Positions 16,564 through 24,940 of a stretch of DNA of 64,000 bases are shown one piece after another; positions within the stretch are counted from its first letter, which is position 1, and every line of letters starts with the position of its first letter. The DNA is taken from positions 2,108,001-2,172,000 of the forward strand of contig OY762063.1 in assembly GCA_963665075.1 (NCBI GenBank). The letters run 5' to 3'. The position numbers and the translations under genes are program-made. The DNA is from JAPULR01 sp963665075 (GTDB lineage Bacteria; Chloroflexota; Dehalococcoidia; Lucifugimonadales; GCA-2712585). The notes below the pieces were generated by a model. That model did not search any database. It was not told the origin of the DNA and saw only the letters and a program-made list of their open reading frames with translations.

Positions 16564-17484
16564 ATGAATCAAAGCTCTACAGCCATCCAGGTTCGCGGCC
16601 TGCGGAAGTCCTACGGGGACGTTGAGGCCGTGCGCGGCATCGACCTTGAAGTGTCCACGGGCGAAGTCTTCGCCCTTCTGGGCCCCAACGGGGCAGGGAA
16701 GACCACAACCATCGAAATTCTGGAAGGCTATCTCCAGAGAAGCGCCGGCGACGTGCGGGTTCTCGGATACGACCCGGCCCGAAAAGAGACCGCTTTGCGG
16801 GAGAGAATCGGCATCGTCCTCCAGTCTACGGGCGCGCAGCCCTACCTGAACGTGGAAGAGACTATCGACCTTTTTCGCGGCTACTACCCCCGTCCCATGC
16901 CCTTGGAGGACGTGCTGCAGGCCACCGGCCTCGTCCCCCAGCGCAAGACCCGCGTCAAGAAACTCTCCGGCGGTCAGCAGCGCAGGCTCGACGTTGCCAT
17001 CGGACTCTCCGGCGACCCCGACCTCCTCTTTCTTGACGAGCCCACCACCGGCTTCGACCCCTCGGCCCGTCGGGACGCCTGGGGGATGATTCACAACCTT
17101 CAGGACTTGGGCAAGACCGTCGTCCTCACCACTCACTACATGGACGAAGCCCAGAACCTCGCTGACCGCGTTGCGATTATGATCCAAGGCAAGATAGTGG
17201 TGGAAGGGACTCCCGACGAGCTGTTGAACCACGCCGGCGGCACCACCATCCGATACAAGCTCGCGGAGAACGCCCCGCCGATGCCGGAGAACCTCGACGG
17301 CGGGAGTCTGCAACCGGACGGACACTTCCTTCTCGTAACCGACTACCCCACCAAAGCCCTTCACGAATTGACCTCTTGGGCCACCACGGAAGGCGTGGAG
17401 TTGCAGGAACTCTCCGTGACCCGCCCCTCCTTGGAAGACCTCTTCATTCAGCTAGCTAAGTCGGGAGGGACGGACGAGGCATGA
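16564..17484 (+). CDS. ABC transporter ATP-binding protein (ABC-2 type exporter)
   Basis: A 306-residue ATPase of the CcmA/DrrA-like branch. It has Walker A GPNGAGKTT (40-48), signature LSGGQ (134-138), Walker B LLFLDEP (154-160) and switch His191 (TTHYMDEA), followed by a C-terminal accessory domain of about 90 residues typical of drug or polysaccharide exporters. It partners with the permease that overlaps its stop by 4 bases. The ATG at 16564 lacks a clear ribosome site; the frame is open to 16498. A weak TGGACA/TAATAT promoter (16509-16538) lies just upstream. The substrate is unknown. Confidence 0.92.
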   Translation: MNQSSTAIQVRGLRKSYGDVEAVRGIDLEVSTGEVFALLGPNGAGKTTTIEILEGYLQRSAGDVRVLGYDPARKETALRERIGIVLQSTGAQPYLNVEETIDLFRGYYPRPMPLEDVLQATGLVPQRKTRVKKLSGGQQRRLDVAIGLSGDPDLLFLDEPTTGFDPSARRDAWGMIHNLQDLGKTVVLTTHYMDEAQNLADRVAIMIQGKIVVEGTPDELLNHAGGTTIRYKLAENAPPMPENLDGGSLQPDGHFLLVTDYPTKALHELTSWATTEGVELQELSVTRPSLEDLFIQLAKSGGTDEA

Positions 17485-18254
17485 AGACCCTCCTCCTTAC
17501 CCTGCGTCAGGTCAAGTACGAAAATCGGGTCTTCTGGCGCAACCCTATGGCGGCCTTCTTCGTCATCATATTCCCACTGATGTTCCTCGTAATCTTCAAC
17601 TTGCTATTCGGCGCCCGCGAACTGGAAATGAGTGGCGGCGTAATAAGCACTTCCACTTTCTACGTGCCGGCCATCCTCGTCCTGTCCGTAGTGACCGCTT
17701 GCTACACCAACATATCGATGGGCGTCACATTCGCTCGCGACGAGGGGTCGCTGAAGCGGGTGCGGGGGACTCCGCTGCCCGCGTCGGCCCTGCTCATGGG
17801 CAAGGTGATCCACTCGGTGTTGATTTCGCTCCTGCTCGTGGTCATCGTCACGGCGGCGGGGGTCTTGTTCTACAACGTCGACGCGCCCACCAACACCACC
17901 CTGGCCTTCATCGCGTCCCTGGTTCTGGCAGCGGCCACCTTCTGCGCCCTCGGACTGGCCATAACCTCCATAATCCCCAACGCCGACGCCGCGCCGGCGG
18001 TGGTTCAGGCGTCCATCCTGCCCCTCATGTTCATCTCGGACGTGTTCATTCCCCTTCAAGACGCGCCCGCCTGGTTGACCACCTTCGCCGACGTGTTTCC
18101 CATCCGCCACTTCGCGACCACCATGCACACGGCCTTCAACCCCTTCGAGAACGGGCTGGGCTTCGAGTTGACGAGCCTTGGCGTGATGGCGTTGTGGCTC
18201 GTGGCGGGGATGGCCGTCGCCGTGCGCTTCTTCAAGTGGGAACCCCGCCGCTAA
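17481..18254 (+). CDS. ABC-2 type transporter permease
   Basis: A 257-residue membrane protein with six hydrophobic segments (about 24-43, 60-80, 110-130, 141-160, 172-190, 230-250) and the RVRGTPLP loop motif typical of ABC-2 permeases such as DrrB. The ATG lies inside the stop of the ATPase gene (ATGA), so the two subunits are made together. Probable role: export of a drug, lipid or polysaccharide; nothing in the sequence narrows this. Confidence 0.92.
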   Translation: MKTLLLTLRQVKYENRVFWRNPMAAFFVIIFPLMFLVIFNLLFGARELEMSGGVISTSTFYVPAILVLSVVTACYTNISMGVTFARDEGSLKRVRGTPLPASALLMGKVIHSVLISLLLVVIVTAAGVLFYNVDAPTNTTLAFIASLVLAAATFCALGLAITSIIPNADAAPAVVQASILPLMFISDVFIPLQDAPAWLTTFADVFPIRHFATTMHTAFNPFENGLGFELTSLGVMALWLVAGMAVAVRFFKWEPRR

Positions 18255-18262
18255 CCCCGCGG

Positions 18263-18291
18263 TTGTCAATCACTCAACAATTCAGTACACT
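18263..18291 (+). promoter_or_regulatory. Promoter of amidohydrolase gene 18324
   Basis: TTGTCA (18263-18268) and TACACT (18286-18291) are 17 bases apart, between the permease stop and the GGGGG ribosome site of the next gene. Confidence 0.5.
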
Positions 18292-18323
18292 TTGCCAAAC
18301 TTTTCCACCAGGGGGAACGCAAC

Positions 18324-19403
18324 ATGAACTTGCCTTTTGGCGTAATCGACTCCGACGGCCACATCAACGAACCTGAAGACGAGCTTAGGTCCTACATCGA
18401 AGGTCCCTACGGCGAAATCAAGAACAGCATCCACCGATACATTCCCAACGCCAGCGGCTCTGTTGGCGGGGGCATTCTCGTCACCCACAGCTCCTTCGAC
18501 ACCACGTTGGGGGGCAAGCTTGGCGCGCACGGGCCTGAGGGCTATCCCACGCCGGACGATTGGCTGGCGAAGGCGGACGAGGGCGGCATGTCCACCATCT
18601 GCCTCTTTCCGACAACCCTTCTGGCCTACTCCGTCATCACCGACAACGACTATCTGGTCGCGCTGACCAAGGCCTACAACAACTACCTCTCCGAGAAATG
18701 GCTGAAGCACAGCCCCCGCTTCAAGGCGGTGGCGCTCATGCCCTTCCCCGAGGTTGAAGAGTCCATCAAGGAGATGCGACGCTGCGTCACCGAGCTTGGC
18801 TTCTCCGGCGTCTTCATCGCCGCCGTCGGCTTCGGCTTGCTGGGCGAGAAGAAGTACGACCCCTTCTGGGAAGAGGCGCAGAAGCTGGGCACCGCCGTCG
18901 CCGTTCATGGCGGCCACGCCACCGCCGAGTACCAGCGCTACACCAAGTTCATCCAGCGTCACACCATCGGATTCCCCGTCTCCAACATGATGCAGATGAT
19001 GCACATGACCTACGAGGGCGTTTACGAGAAGTTCCCCGACCTGAAGGTGGGCTACCTGGAGGCGGGCTGCACCTGGGTGCCCTATATGCTCGACCGGATG
19101 GATGAGGAGTGGGAGAAGCGGGGCTGGTTCGAGACGCCGAACTGCAAGAAGAAGCCCAGCGACTACATCAAGAGCGGCAAGGTCTACGTCCACGTGGAGC
19201 CCGGCGAGAAGCTGATTCCGGAGGTCATCCGCGAGATGGGCCAGAACCGGCTCATGTACGCCTCCGACTGGCCGCACTGGGACCACGAGTACCCGGAGAG
19301 CGTCTTCGGGATGTGGGAGCGGGACGACCTGACGGAGGAGCAGAAACGGGGGATTCTGCGCGACAACGCGTTGGAGTTCTACGGCCTGCCCGCCGACGCT
19401 TAG
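18324..19403 (+). CDS. Amidohydrolase-2 family protein
   Basis: A 359-residue metal-dependent hydrolase of the amidohydrolase-2 family. The N-terminal metal site reads DSDGHINEP, the middle has AVHGGHA, and the C-terminal Asp motif is YASDWPHWDHEYPES. It resembles the members at 1 and 26860 only distantly, so these are not recent duplicates. It is monocistronic, with its own promoter (18263) and strong terminator (19426). Relatives include 2-amino-3-carboxymuconate semialdehyde decarboxylase-like and aromatic acid decarboxylases; the substrate is unknown. Confidence 0.88.
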   Translation: MNLPFGVIDSDGHINEPEDELRSYIEGPYGEIKNSIHRYIPNASGSVGGGILVTHSSFDTTLGGKLGAHGPEGYPTPDDWLAKADEGGMSTICLFPTTLLAYSVITDNDYLVALTKAYNNYLSEKWLKHSPRFKAVALMPFPEVEESIKEMRRCVTELGFSGVFIAAVGFGLLGEKKYDPFWEEAQKLGTAVAVHGGHATAEYQRYTKFIQRHTIGFPVSNMMQMMHMTYEGVYEKFPDLKVGYLEAGCTWVPYMLDRMDEEWEKRGWFETPNCKKKPSDYIKSGKVYVHVEPGEKLIPEVIREMGQNRLMYASDWPHWDHEYPESVFGMWERDDLTEEQKRGILRDNALEFYGLPADA

Positions 19404-19425
19404 ATTACGGATACGTTTGCAATCG

Positions 19426-19460
19426 AAAGGGCCGCGTTGGTGCGCGGCCCTTTCTCTATT
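19426..19460 (+). terminator. Rho-independent terminator after amidohydrolase
   Basis: AAAGGGCCGCG pairs with CGCGGCCCTTT around a six-base loop, followed by CTCTATT. The stem is perfect over 11 base pairs. The next gene starts only nine bases after this element. Confidence 0.8.
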
Positions 19461-19468
19461 CTCAAGAT

Positions 19469-19927
19469 ATGAAGAAACCCGACCCGTCATTGCCATCCGA
19501 GCCTGGCGTCTACGCGCTGCTGATACGCCTGGACAACCCGGAAGGCATAGATGTTGGACGCTTGGGCGCGATGGACTTTCCAGCAGGCTGGTACGCCTAC
19601 GTCGGCTCCGCCCTCGGCGGGGTTGCGGGCAGGGTGGGGCGGCATCTGCGTCGGCACAAGAAGCTGCATTGGCACGTGGACTACCTGTTGCGGGAGGGGC
19701 GAGTGTCGGAGGTTGTGTGGGCGCTGTCTGAAGAGAAGATGGAATGTCGCATCGCCGAGGGATTGCGGCGACGGGGGTTGGGTTCTGTGCCAAAATTCGG
19801 GGCCAGCGATTGCCGTTGTCGCTCCCACCTGTTCCATTCCCGGAGCCTTGCATCCCTACGCAACAAGGTGAATCGGGCATTCTCCGCCGCGGGCGTTGCG
19901 TCCCAATCCATCATTTGGAGCGACTAG
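19469..19927 (+). CDS. DUF123 (GIY-YIG-like) domain protein
   Basis: A 152-residue protein carrying the DUF123 domain: PGVYALLIRL, GWYAYVGSALGGVAGRVGRHL (about 41-61), HWHVDYLL, and the C-terminal GASDCRCRSHLFH. The domain belongs to the GIY-YIG superfamily and is found alone or fused to endonuclease III, so a DNA-linked nuclease role is plausible but unproven. There is no ribosome site. Instead TATTCT ends six bases before the ATG, as at three other possibly leaderless genes here. It overlaps the convergent panE by 4 bases. Confidence 0.8.
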   Translation: MKKPDPSLPSEPGVYALLIRLDNPEGIDVGRLGAMDFPAGWYAYVGSALGGVAGRVGRHLRRHKKLHWHVDYLLREGRVSEVVWALSEEKMECRIAEGLRRRGLGSVPKFGASDCRCRSHLFHSRSLASLRNKVNRAFSAAGVASQSIIWSD

Positions 19928-20844
19928 CCTCCCGTCCCATCCACGTGGGGTTTCAACACCATGTACAGGAGATGGTTGACCGGCGTCGCCACGCCCGTTT
20001 CGCGCCCCATTCGCACCACTGCGCCGTTGAAAATCTCCAACTCCAACCGGCGGCCCCGCTCCAGGTCCAGGTGCATCGACGCGGTTATATCCTTCACCGC
20101 GCCCTCCACATATTCCATTGTTTGGGCTACTACTGCTTCGTCCAGGTTTATCCCCTTAGCCCTTCCCACGGCTTCAATTTCGCGCATGGCTTCCACCAGG
20201 ATTTCCCGATAGCCCGGCTTCTCCAGGAGGTCTCCGATGCGTTTGCGGCATGCGCTGGTGAGTCCGGCGACGGCGGCGATGAAGAGGAACTTCGTCCAGA
20301 GAGTCGCCAGCACGTCAGGGGAGACTTCGGCGTTTATGCCCGCCGACAGCATCACGTCGCGCATCCTTCTAACCCGCGCCGTCTCCTCCCCCGACGCCTC
20401 GCCGAACACAATGCGCGCCACGTGTCCAGTCTGGACGACCACGCCGGGCGAGTCGATGCGGCTTTCCACGTAGGCCGCGCCGGGGAGGGCGTGTCCCTCC
20501 CCAAAGGCCGCCGACACACTGATATGGCTTTCGACGCCGTTTTGAAGCGTCAACACCGTCGTATCCGGCCCCACCAGCGGCGCCATAACTTCAAGGGCTG
20601 AATCGGTGTCGTAAGCCTTGACGCAAAGCATCACCAGGTCTACAGGGCCGACTTCTTTCGGATTGTCGGTGGCGGCGGCTTCTACGACGAATTCGCCTGC
20701 GTTGTGCGCCACCCGGAGGCCGTTGTTTCGGATGGACTGAAGGTGTTGCCCCCTGGCGATGAACGTGACCGGATGCCCCGCCTTCGCCAGCAGTCCTCCG
20801 AAATATCCGCCGACGCCGCCTGCTCCCATAACCGCGATTTTCAT
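19924..20844 (-). CDS. panE: 2-dehydropantoate 2-reductase (ketopantoate reductase family)
   Basis: NADPH-dependent reductase that makes pantoate for CoA synthesis. The 306-residue protein has the Rossmann motif MGAGGVGGYFGG (6-17), the family Lys in LCVKAYDT, NGVES, and the C-terminal helical domain with KFLFIAAVAGLTS. The ATG at 20844 has GGAGG seven bases upstream; the frame is open five codons further. Some ketopantoate reductase homologues have other substrates, and no panB or panC is near, so the gene symbol is a family-level call. Confidence 0.82.
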   Translation of the reverse strand: MKIAVMGAGGVGGYFGGLLAKAGHPVTFIARGQHLQSIRNNGLRVAHNAGEFVVEAAATDNPKEVGPVDLVMLCVKAYDTDSALEVMAPLVGPDTTVLTLQNGVESHISVSAAFGEGHALPGAAYVESRIDSPGVVVQTGHVARIVFGEASGEETARVRRMRDVMLSAGINAEVSPDVLATLWTKFLFIAAVAGLTSACRKRIGDLLEKPGYREILVEAMREIEAVGRAKGINLDEAVVAQTMEYVEGAVKDITASMHLDLERGRRLELEIFNGAVVRMGRETGVATPVNHLLYMVLKPHVDGTGG

Positions 20845-21351
20845 GTGCCGCCTCCGCAATCTTTGCCGTGAGGGTAACTTAGGGTGAGGCCGGGCTGCAA
20901 CCGCTGAATGGCAGGGAGTGGGAGTGCCCTCACCCCAGCCCTCTCCCAGGACGGAGACCTTTGCATAACTCTCAATTCATCAGAAAATTCTATCAAAGAA
21001 ACAACGAATTTATACCTACGAAGCCCCACCCCTGGATTCCCGTTTTCACGGGAATGACGGTTATGCAAAGGTCTCCGGGACGGGAGAGTGGGAAGATGGA
21101 TTCCCGCCTGCGCGGGAATGACGGGATGTGGTGCTAAGGTATGGCGGATGGGGTTGTAGCGCAACGGGGTAGGGGCGACCGGCCGGTCGCCCCTACAGGG
21201 GAATGGTCGTCCGTATGGGGTGGGAATTACGAATACCATTGACGATTTTGCGGGTGAGCTACATTGAATCCTTATTATGGATGTGGTAAATTCCTAAACT
21301 AACGGTAAGTTCATACACAACGTCAGATTCAAGCATCAGGGGGTTGGCGGA
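20845..21351. repeat. Intergenic mosaic of short palindromic repeats
   Basis: No gene. It contains two copies of the GGTTATGCAAAGGTCTCC-type repeat (20958-20975 reversed, 21061-21077), two ATTCCCG...CGGGAAT palindromes followed by GACG (21036-21061, 21100-21123), a CCCTCACCCCAGCCCTCTCC block (20927-20947) and a perfect 28-base palindrome (21169-21196). Each family recurs at other intergenic sites of the window. Confidence 0.7.
21264..21292 (+). promoter_or_regulatory. Promoter of the DUF1800-DUF1501 operon
   Basis: TTGAAT (21264-21269) and TAAATT (21287-21292) are 17 bases apart, 60 bases before the ATG at 21352. Confidence 0.5.
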
Positions 21352-22758
21352 ATGTCCGAAAAAGAAATCGCCCTCATGGCACACCTCATGCGCCGCGCCG
21401 GTTTCGGCGCCAGCCGGGAAGAACTGGAGCGTCGCGTGGCCAAGGGCTACGAAGCCACGGTGGAGGAACTGCTTCATCCCGAATCCCAGCCGCCGTGGGA
21501 GGAAGACCTGGCCCGTCGGCACCACATCGGCGCGCGCTACGGCAACGGCCTGCCCGAAACCCAGGGCTGGTGGCTCCAGCGCATGGTGTCCACCCAGCGC
21601 CCGCTGGAGGAGAAGATGACGCTGTTCTGGCACTCCATCCTCTGCACCGGCAACGCCAAGGTGGACCACCCCCAGACGGTGCAGATTCAGATAGAGATGC
21701 TGCGTCGTCACTGCCTCGGCAACTACCGGGAACTGCTTGGCGACCTGGCCCGCGACCCCGCCATGATCATCTACCTGGACAACCGGGACAACCACAAGGG
21801 CGCGATCAACGAGAACTGGGGCCGCGAGCTTCTGGAACTCTTCTCGATGGGCGTCGGAAACTACACCGAGGACGACGTGAAGGAGGCTTCCCGCGCCTTC
21901 ACCGGCTGGACGCACAAGCCCTTCCCGCCCCTCTATCCATTCCAGCGCTACTTCCTGGAATTCGAGTACGACGAAAACGACCACGACGACGGCGAGAAGA
22001 CATTCCTCGGTCAGCGCGGGCGCTTCAACGGCGACGACATTATGGACATCGTCGTCCGCCAGCCCGCCACAGCCCGCTTCATCGCCCGTCACCTCTACAA
22101 CTTCTTCGTGGCCGACGAACCCCACGTCCCCGCCTGGCCTCACACGCCGCCCAGGGACGGCGCGGCGGTCAACATTCTCGCCGACGCCTATCTCCAGTCC
22201 GGCTACGACATGCGCGCCGTCATGCGCGTCCTCTTCAACTCCAACTTCTTCAAGGACGAGAGCGTCCGGTACGCCAAGGTGAAGAGTCCCATAGAAGTCG
22301 TCGTCGGCACCCTTCGGCTGGTGGAAGACTACGTGGAGCCGAAGCCCGGCATCGACGCCCTTGTTGTCCAGGCCGGCTACATGGGCCAGATGATTTTGAA
22401 TCCGCCCAGCGTGGAGGGCTGGCACGCCGGCAAGGAGTGGATCAACAGCGGTTCCCTTTCCAGCCGCGTAAACTTCGTCGCCGAAAGGGTCGGCGACACC
22501 GCCATGCCCGGCGTACAGAACATCATCAACCGGCTCGCTACGGAGAGCCGGATGTCCGCGCCCGACTTCGTGGACGGGTGCCTGGAGCTTGTGGGGCCTC
22601 TGACCATCGGAGAAGAGGCCCGCGCCGCTCTCATCGCCCATGTGGAGCAGGGCGGCCCCCTTTCCCGCGACACGGAAGAACAGCGCAGCGACTTTGCCCG
22701 TCGGACGGGTCGGGTTCTCCAGCTAATCGCGGCGACGAGGGAGTACCAGTTCGCTTAA
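21352..22758 (+). CDS. DUF1800 family protein
   Basis: A 468-residue DUF1800 protein. Typical family segments are HLMRRAGFGAS at the N-terminus, EKMTLFWHSI, RELLGDLARDPAMIIYLDN, NENWGRELLELFSMGVG(N)YTEDDV, ARAFTGW-like SRAFTGWTH, and NPPSVEGWHAGKEWINS. No signal peptide precedes the domain, so it may act in the cytoplasm, unlike many relatives. DUF1800 genes usually sit next to DUF1501 genes, as here (20-base gap). The biochemical function of the pair is unknown; they are common in Planctomycetes, Chloroflexota and marine bacteria. Confidence 0.92.
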   Translation: MSEKEIALMAHLMRRAGFGASREELERRVAKGYEATVEELLHPESQPPWEEDLARRHHIGARYGNGLPETQGWWLQRMVSTQRPLEEKMTLFWHSILCTGNAKVDHPQTVQIQIEMLRRHCLGNYRELLGDLARDPAMIIYLDNRDNHKGAINENWGRELLELFSMGVGNYTEDDVKEASRAFTGWTHKPFPPLYPFQRYFLEFEYDENDHDDGEKTFLGQRGRFNGDDIMDIVVRQPATARFIARHLYNFFVADEPHVPAWPHTPPRDGAAVNILADAYLQSGYDMRAVMRVLFNSNFFKDESVRYAKVKSPIEVVVGTLRLVEDYVEPKPGIDALVVQAGYMGQMILNPPSVEGWHAGKEWINSGSLSSRVNFVAERVGDTAMPGVQNIINRLATESRMSAPDFVDGCLELVGPLTIGEEARAALIAHVEQGGPLSRDTEEQRSDFARRTGRVLQLIAATREYQFA

Positions 22759-22777
22759 CACATTCAGGAGGAAGACA

Positions 22778-23911
22778 ATGGCCGACACGCAGACGAAAGA
22801 CCCCGTTCTGGTGGTGGTGCAGCTTTCCGGCGGCAACGACTACCTGAACACGATTATCCCCTACGGCAACGGCCTCTACCAGGACTACCGGCCCAACATC
22901 GGCATCCCGCAGGAGGACGTGATTCCCATCGACGACGAGTTGGGCTTCAACCCCAACCTGGCGCCTCTGAAGGAGAAGTTCTGGGACACGGGCAAGATGG
23001 CCCTCGTCCACGGCGTCGGCTTCGAGGGATGCAACCGCTCTCACTTCCGCTCGATGGACGTGTGGCACACTGCCGAGCCGGACAAGATGGGCACGGAGGG
23101 CTGGCTGGGCCGCGCCATCCGCGAGATTGACCCGCAGGCTGAGAATGTGTTGACCGGCGTGAGCTTCGGCCCCGGCCTGCCGAGGGCGATGGCCCTTCCG
23201 GGCGTTCCCGTCGCTTCGGTGATGGAGTTGGAGCGGTACGGCGTCCTGACCGGCATCACCCCCCAGCGGGAGCGCGACCAGGCATTGGAAGTCTTCGCCC
23301 GAATGTACGGCCCCACCGTGGGCACGGGCTACGTCATGGACTACCTGAGCCAGACCGGTTCCGACATCCTCAAGGGCGCGGACGTGCTCAAGACCGCTCC
23401 CGCCAAGTATTCGTCTACCGTCGAATACGCCAACACCGCCATCGGGCAGGGACTTCGCGGCGCGGCGCAGGTGCACCTCGCCGACATGGGCACTCGCGTC
23501 ATCTACACCGAGTTCGGCAACTTCGACACCCACGCCAACGAGCTCGCCATGCACGAACCCCTCTGGCAGGACCTCTCCTCGGCCCTCGTCGACTTCTACG
23601 ACGACCTGCAGGAGCACCACGCCAGCGACAACGTGGTCATGCTGCTGTTCACCGAGTTCGGACGGCGCTGCCGCGACAACGGCACGGGCACCGACCACGG
23701 CACCGGCGGCGGGGCCATCGTCATCGGCGACCCCGTCAAGGGCGGCTTCTACAGCGAGTACCCCTCTATAGAGGAAGAAAAGCTCCTCGACGGCGACCTC
23801 CAGTTCAACTACGATTTCCGCGGCCTCTACTCCACCGTGCTTGAGCGGTGGATGGGGCTGGACGCCAAGCCCTGCGTGGGCGGGACCTTCGAGCAGCTGG
23901 ACTTCATTTAG
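22778..23911 (+). CDS. DUF1501 family protein
   Basis: A 377-residue DUF1501 protein of the alkaline-phosphatase-like (sulfatase) fold group. It has VVQLSGGNDYLNTIIPYGN, FRSMDVWHTAEP, YTEFGNFDTHANE and LLFTEFGRRCRDNGTGTDHGTGG, the characteristic family blocks with candidate metal ligands. Family members usually begin with a twin-arginine signal; this one starts directly at the domain, with AGGAGG before the ATG, so export is not indicated. Forms an operon with the DUF1800 gene. Function not established. Confidence 0.92.
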   Translation: MADTQTKDPVLVVVQLSGGNDYLNTIIPYGNGLYQDYRPNIGIPQEDVIPIDDELGFNPNLAPLKEKFWDTGKMALVHGVGFEGCNRSHFRSMDVWHTAEPDKMGTEGWLGRAIREIDPQAENVLTGVSFGPGLPRAMALPGVPVASVMELERYGVLTGITPQRERDQALEVFARMYGPTVGTGYVMDYLSQTGSDILKGADVLKTAPAKYSSTVEYANTAIGQGLRGAAQVHLADMGTRVIYTEFGNFDTHANELAMHEPLWQDLSSALVDFYDDLQEHHASDNVVMLLFTEFGRRCRDNGTGTDHGTGGGAIVIGDPVKGGFYSEYPSIEEEKLLDGDLQFNYDFRGLYSTVLERWMGLDAKPCVGGTFEQLDFI

Positions 23912-23959
23912 ACGACCAATCGCAGAATGGGCGTGAATACAAAACAGGCTGGGGGTTAG

Positions 23960-24940
23960 ATGACGACGCAGACTAAGACGGGGCGCAGCTACACCTACGA
24001 ATTGACAATCGGACGCAGTTCCGTTACAGGGGAGTCCTTCCGCACCCCGATGGCGCTCTCCCTGGGCCAGGACGACGAAATCTACGTCCTCAACCGCACC
24101 ACGGAGCGCCAGGTTCTGGGACATCGCGTCTGCCGTCTGAACCTCGCCGAGGAATTCCTTGGCGATTTCGGGCAGCGTGGGGAGGAAGACGGGCAGTTCA
24201 TCTGGGCGTTCTCGGTGGCGTGTCATCCCGACGGGAGGGTCTTCGTCTCCGACGAGTGGCTCAACCGCATCTCCATATTCAGCCGCGAGGGGCAATTCCT
24301 TGGCAAGTGGGGGAGCGAGGGCGGCAACCCCGGCGAGATTCACGGCCCGGCGGGGCTGGTCTTCGAGTCGGACGGCAACCTGCTCGTCGCCGACGGGAAG
24401 AACCACCGGATTCAGAGGTTCGCCGCGGACGGGGAGTTTGTTTCCACGTGGGGCGGCTTCGGCAGTGGAGACGGCGAGTTCAACTACCCGTGGGGAATCA
24501 ACGTGGACGGCGTCGGCAACGTCTACGTCGCCGACTGGCGCAACGACCGGATTCAGAAGTTCTCTGCTGATGGCGATTTCCTGATGAAGTTCGGCTCCTC
24601 CGGGAATGGCGAAGGGCAGTTCAATCGACCGACCCACGCGGCCGTGGACTCCGACGGGGACATCTACGTTACGGATTGGGGGAACGACCGCGTTCAGGTC
24701 TTCGACGGCGAGGGCAACTTCGTTGATTTGTGGACGGGCGATGCCGGACTCTCCACCTGGGGCAAGCTCCAGCTTGGGGGCAACACCGCCTTCTGGGAGC
24801 AGCGGGCGAGCGTGCCGGACATGGCGGAGAAGGAGAAGAAATTCCGCGAACCCATCTCCGTGCAGGTGGATGCGGAAAACCGCATTATGGTCCTTGACGG
24901 TCGCCGCGACCGCATTCAGATATACCGCAAGGCCTGCTAA
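23960..24940 (+). CDS. NHL-repeat beta-propeller protein
   Basis: A 326-residue protein made of about six NHL repeats of roughly 45 residues. Recurrent units of the form PxGIxVDxxGNVYVADWRNDRIQKF followed by G(S/E)FxxxWGxxGxGxGEFNxP are clear from residue 70 to 260, and a last blade is at 290-325. There is no signal peptide. Such propellers bind proteins, RNA or ligands, or form lyase/lactonase active sites; none is indicated. It lies 48 bases after the DUF1501 gene, probably in the same operon. Confidence 0.9.
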   Translation: MTTQTKTGRSYTYELTIGRSSVTGESFRTPMALSLGQDDEIYVLNRTTERQVLGHRVCRLNLAEEFLGDFGQRGEEDGQFIWAFSVACHPDGRVFVSDEWLNRISIFSREGQFLGKWGSEGGNPGEIHGPAGLVFESDGNLLVADGKNHRIQRFAADGEFVSTWGGFGSGDGEFNYPWGINVDGVGNVYVADWRNDRIQKFSADGDFLMKFGSSGNGEGQFNRPTHAAVDSDGDIYVTDWGNDRVQVFDGEGNFVDLWTGDAGLSTWGKLQLGGNTAFWEQRASVPDMAEKEKKFREPISVQVDAENRIMVLDGRRDRIQIYRKAC

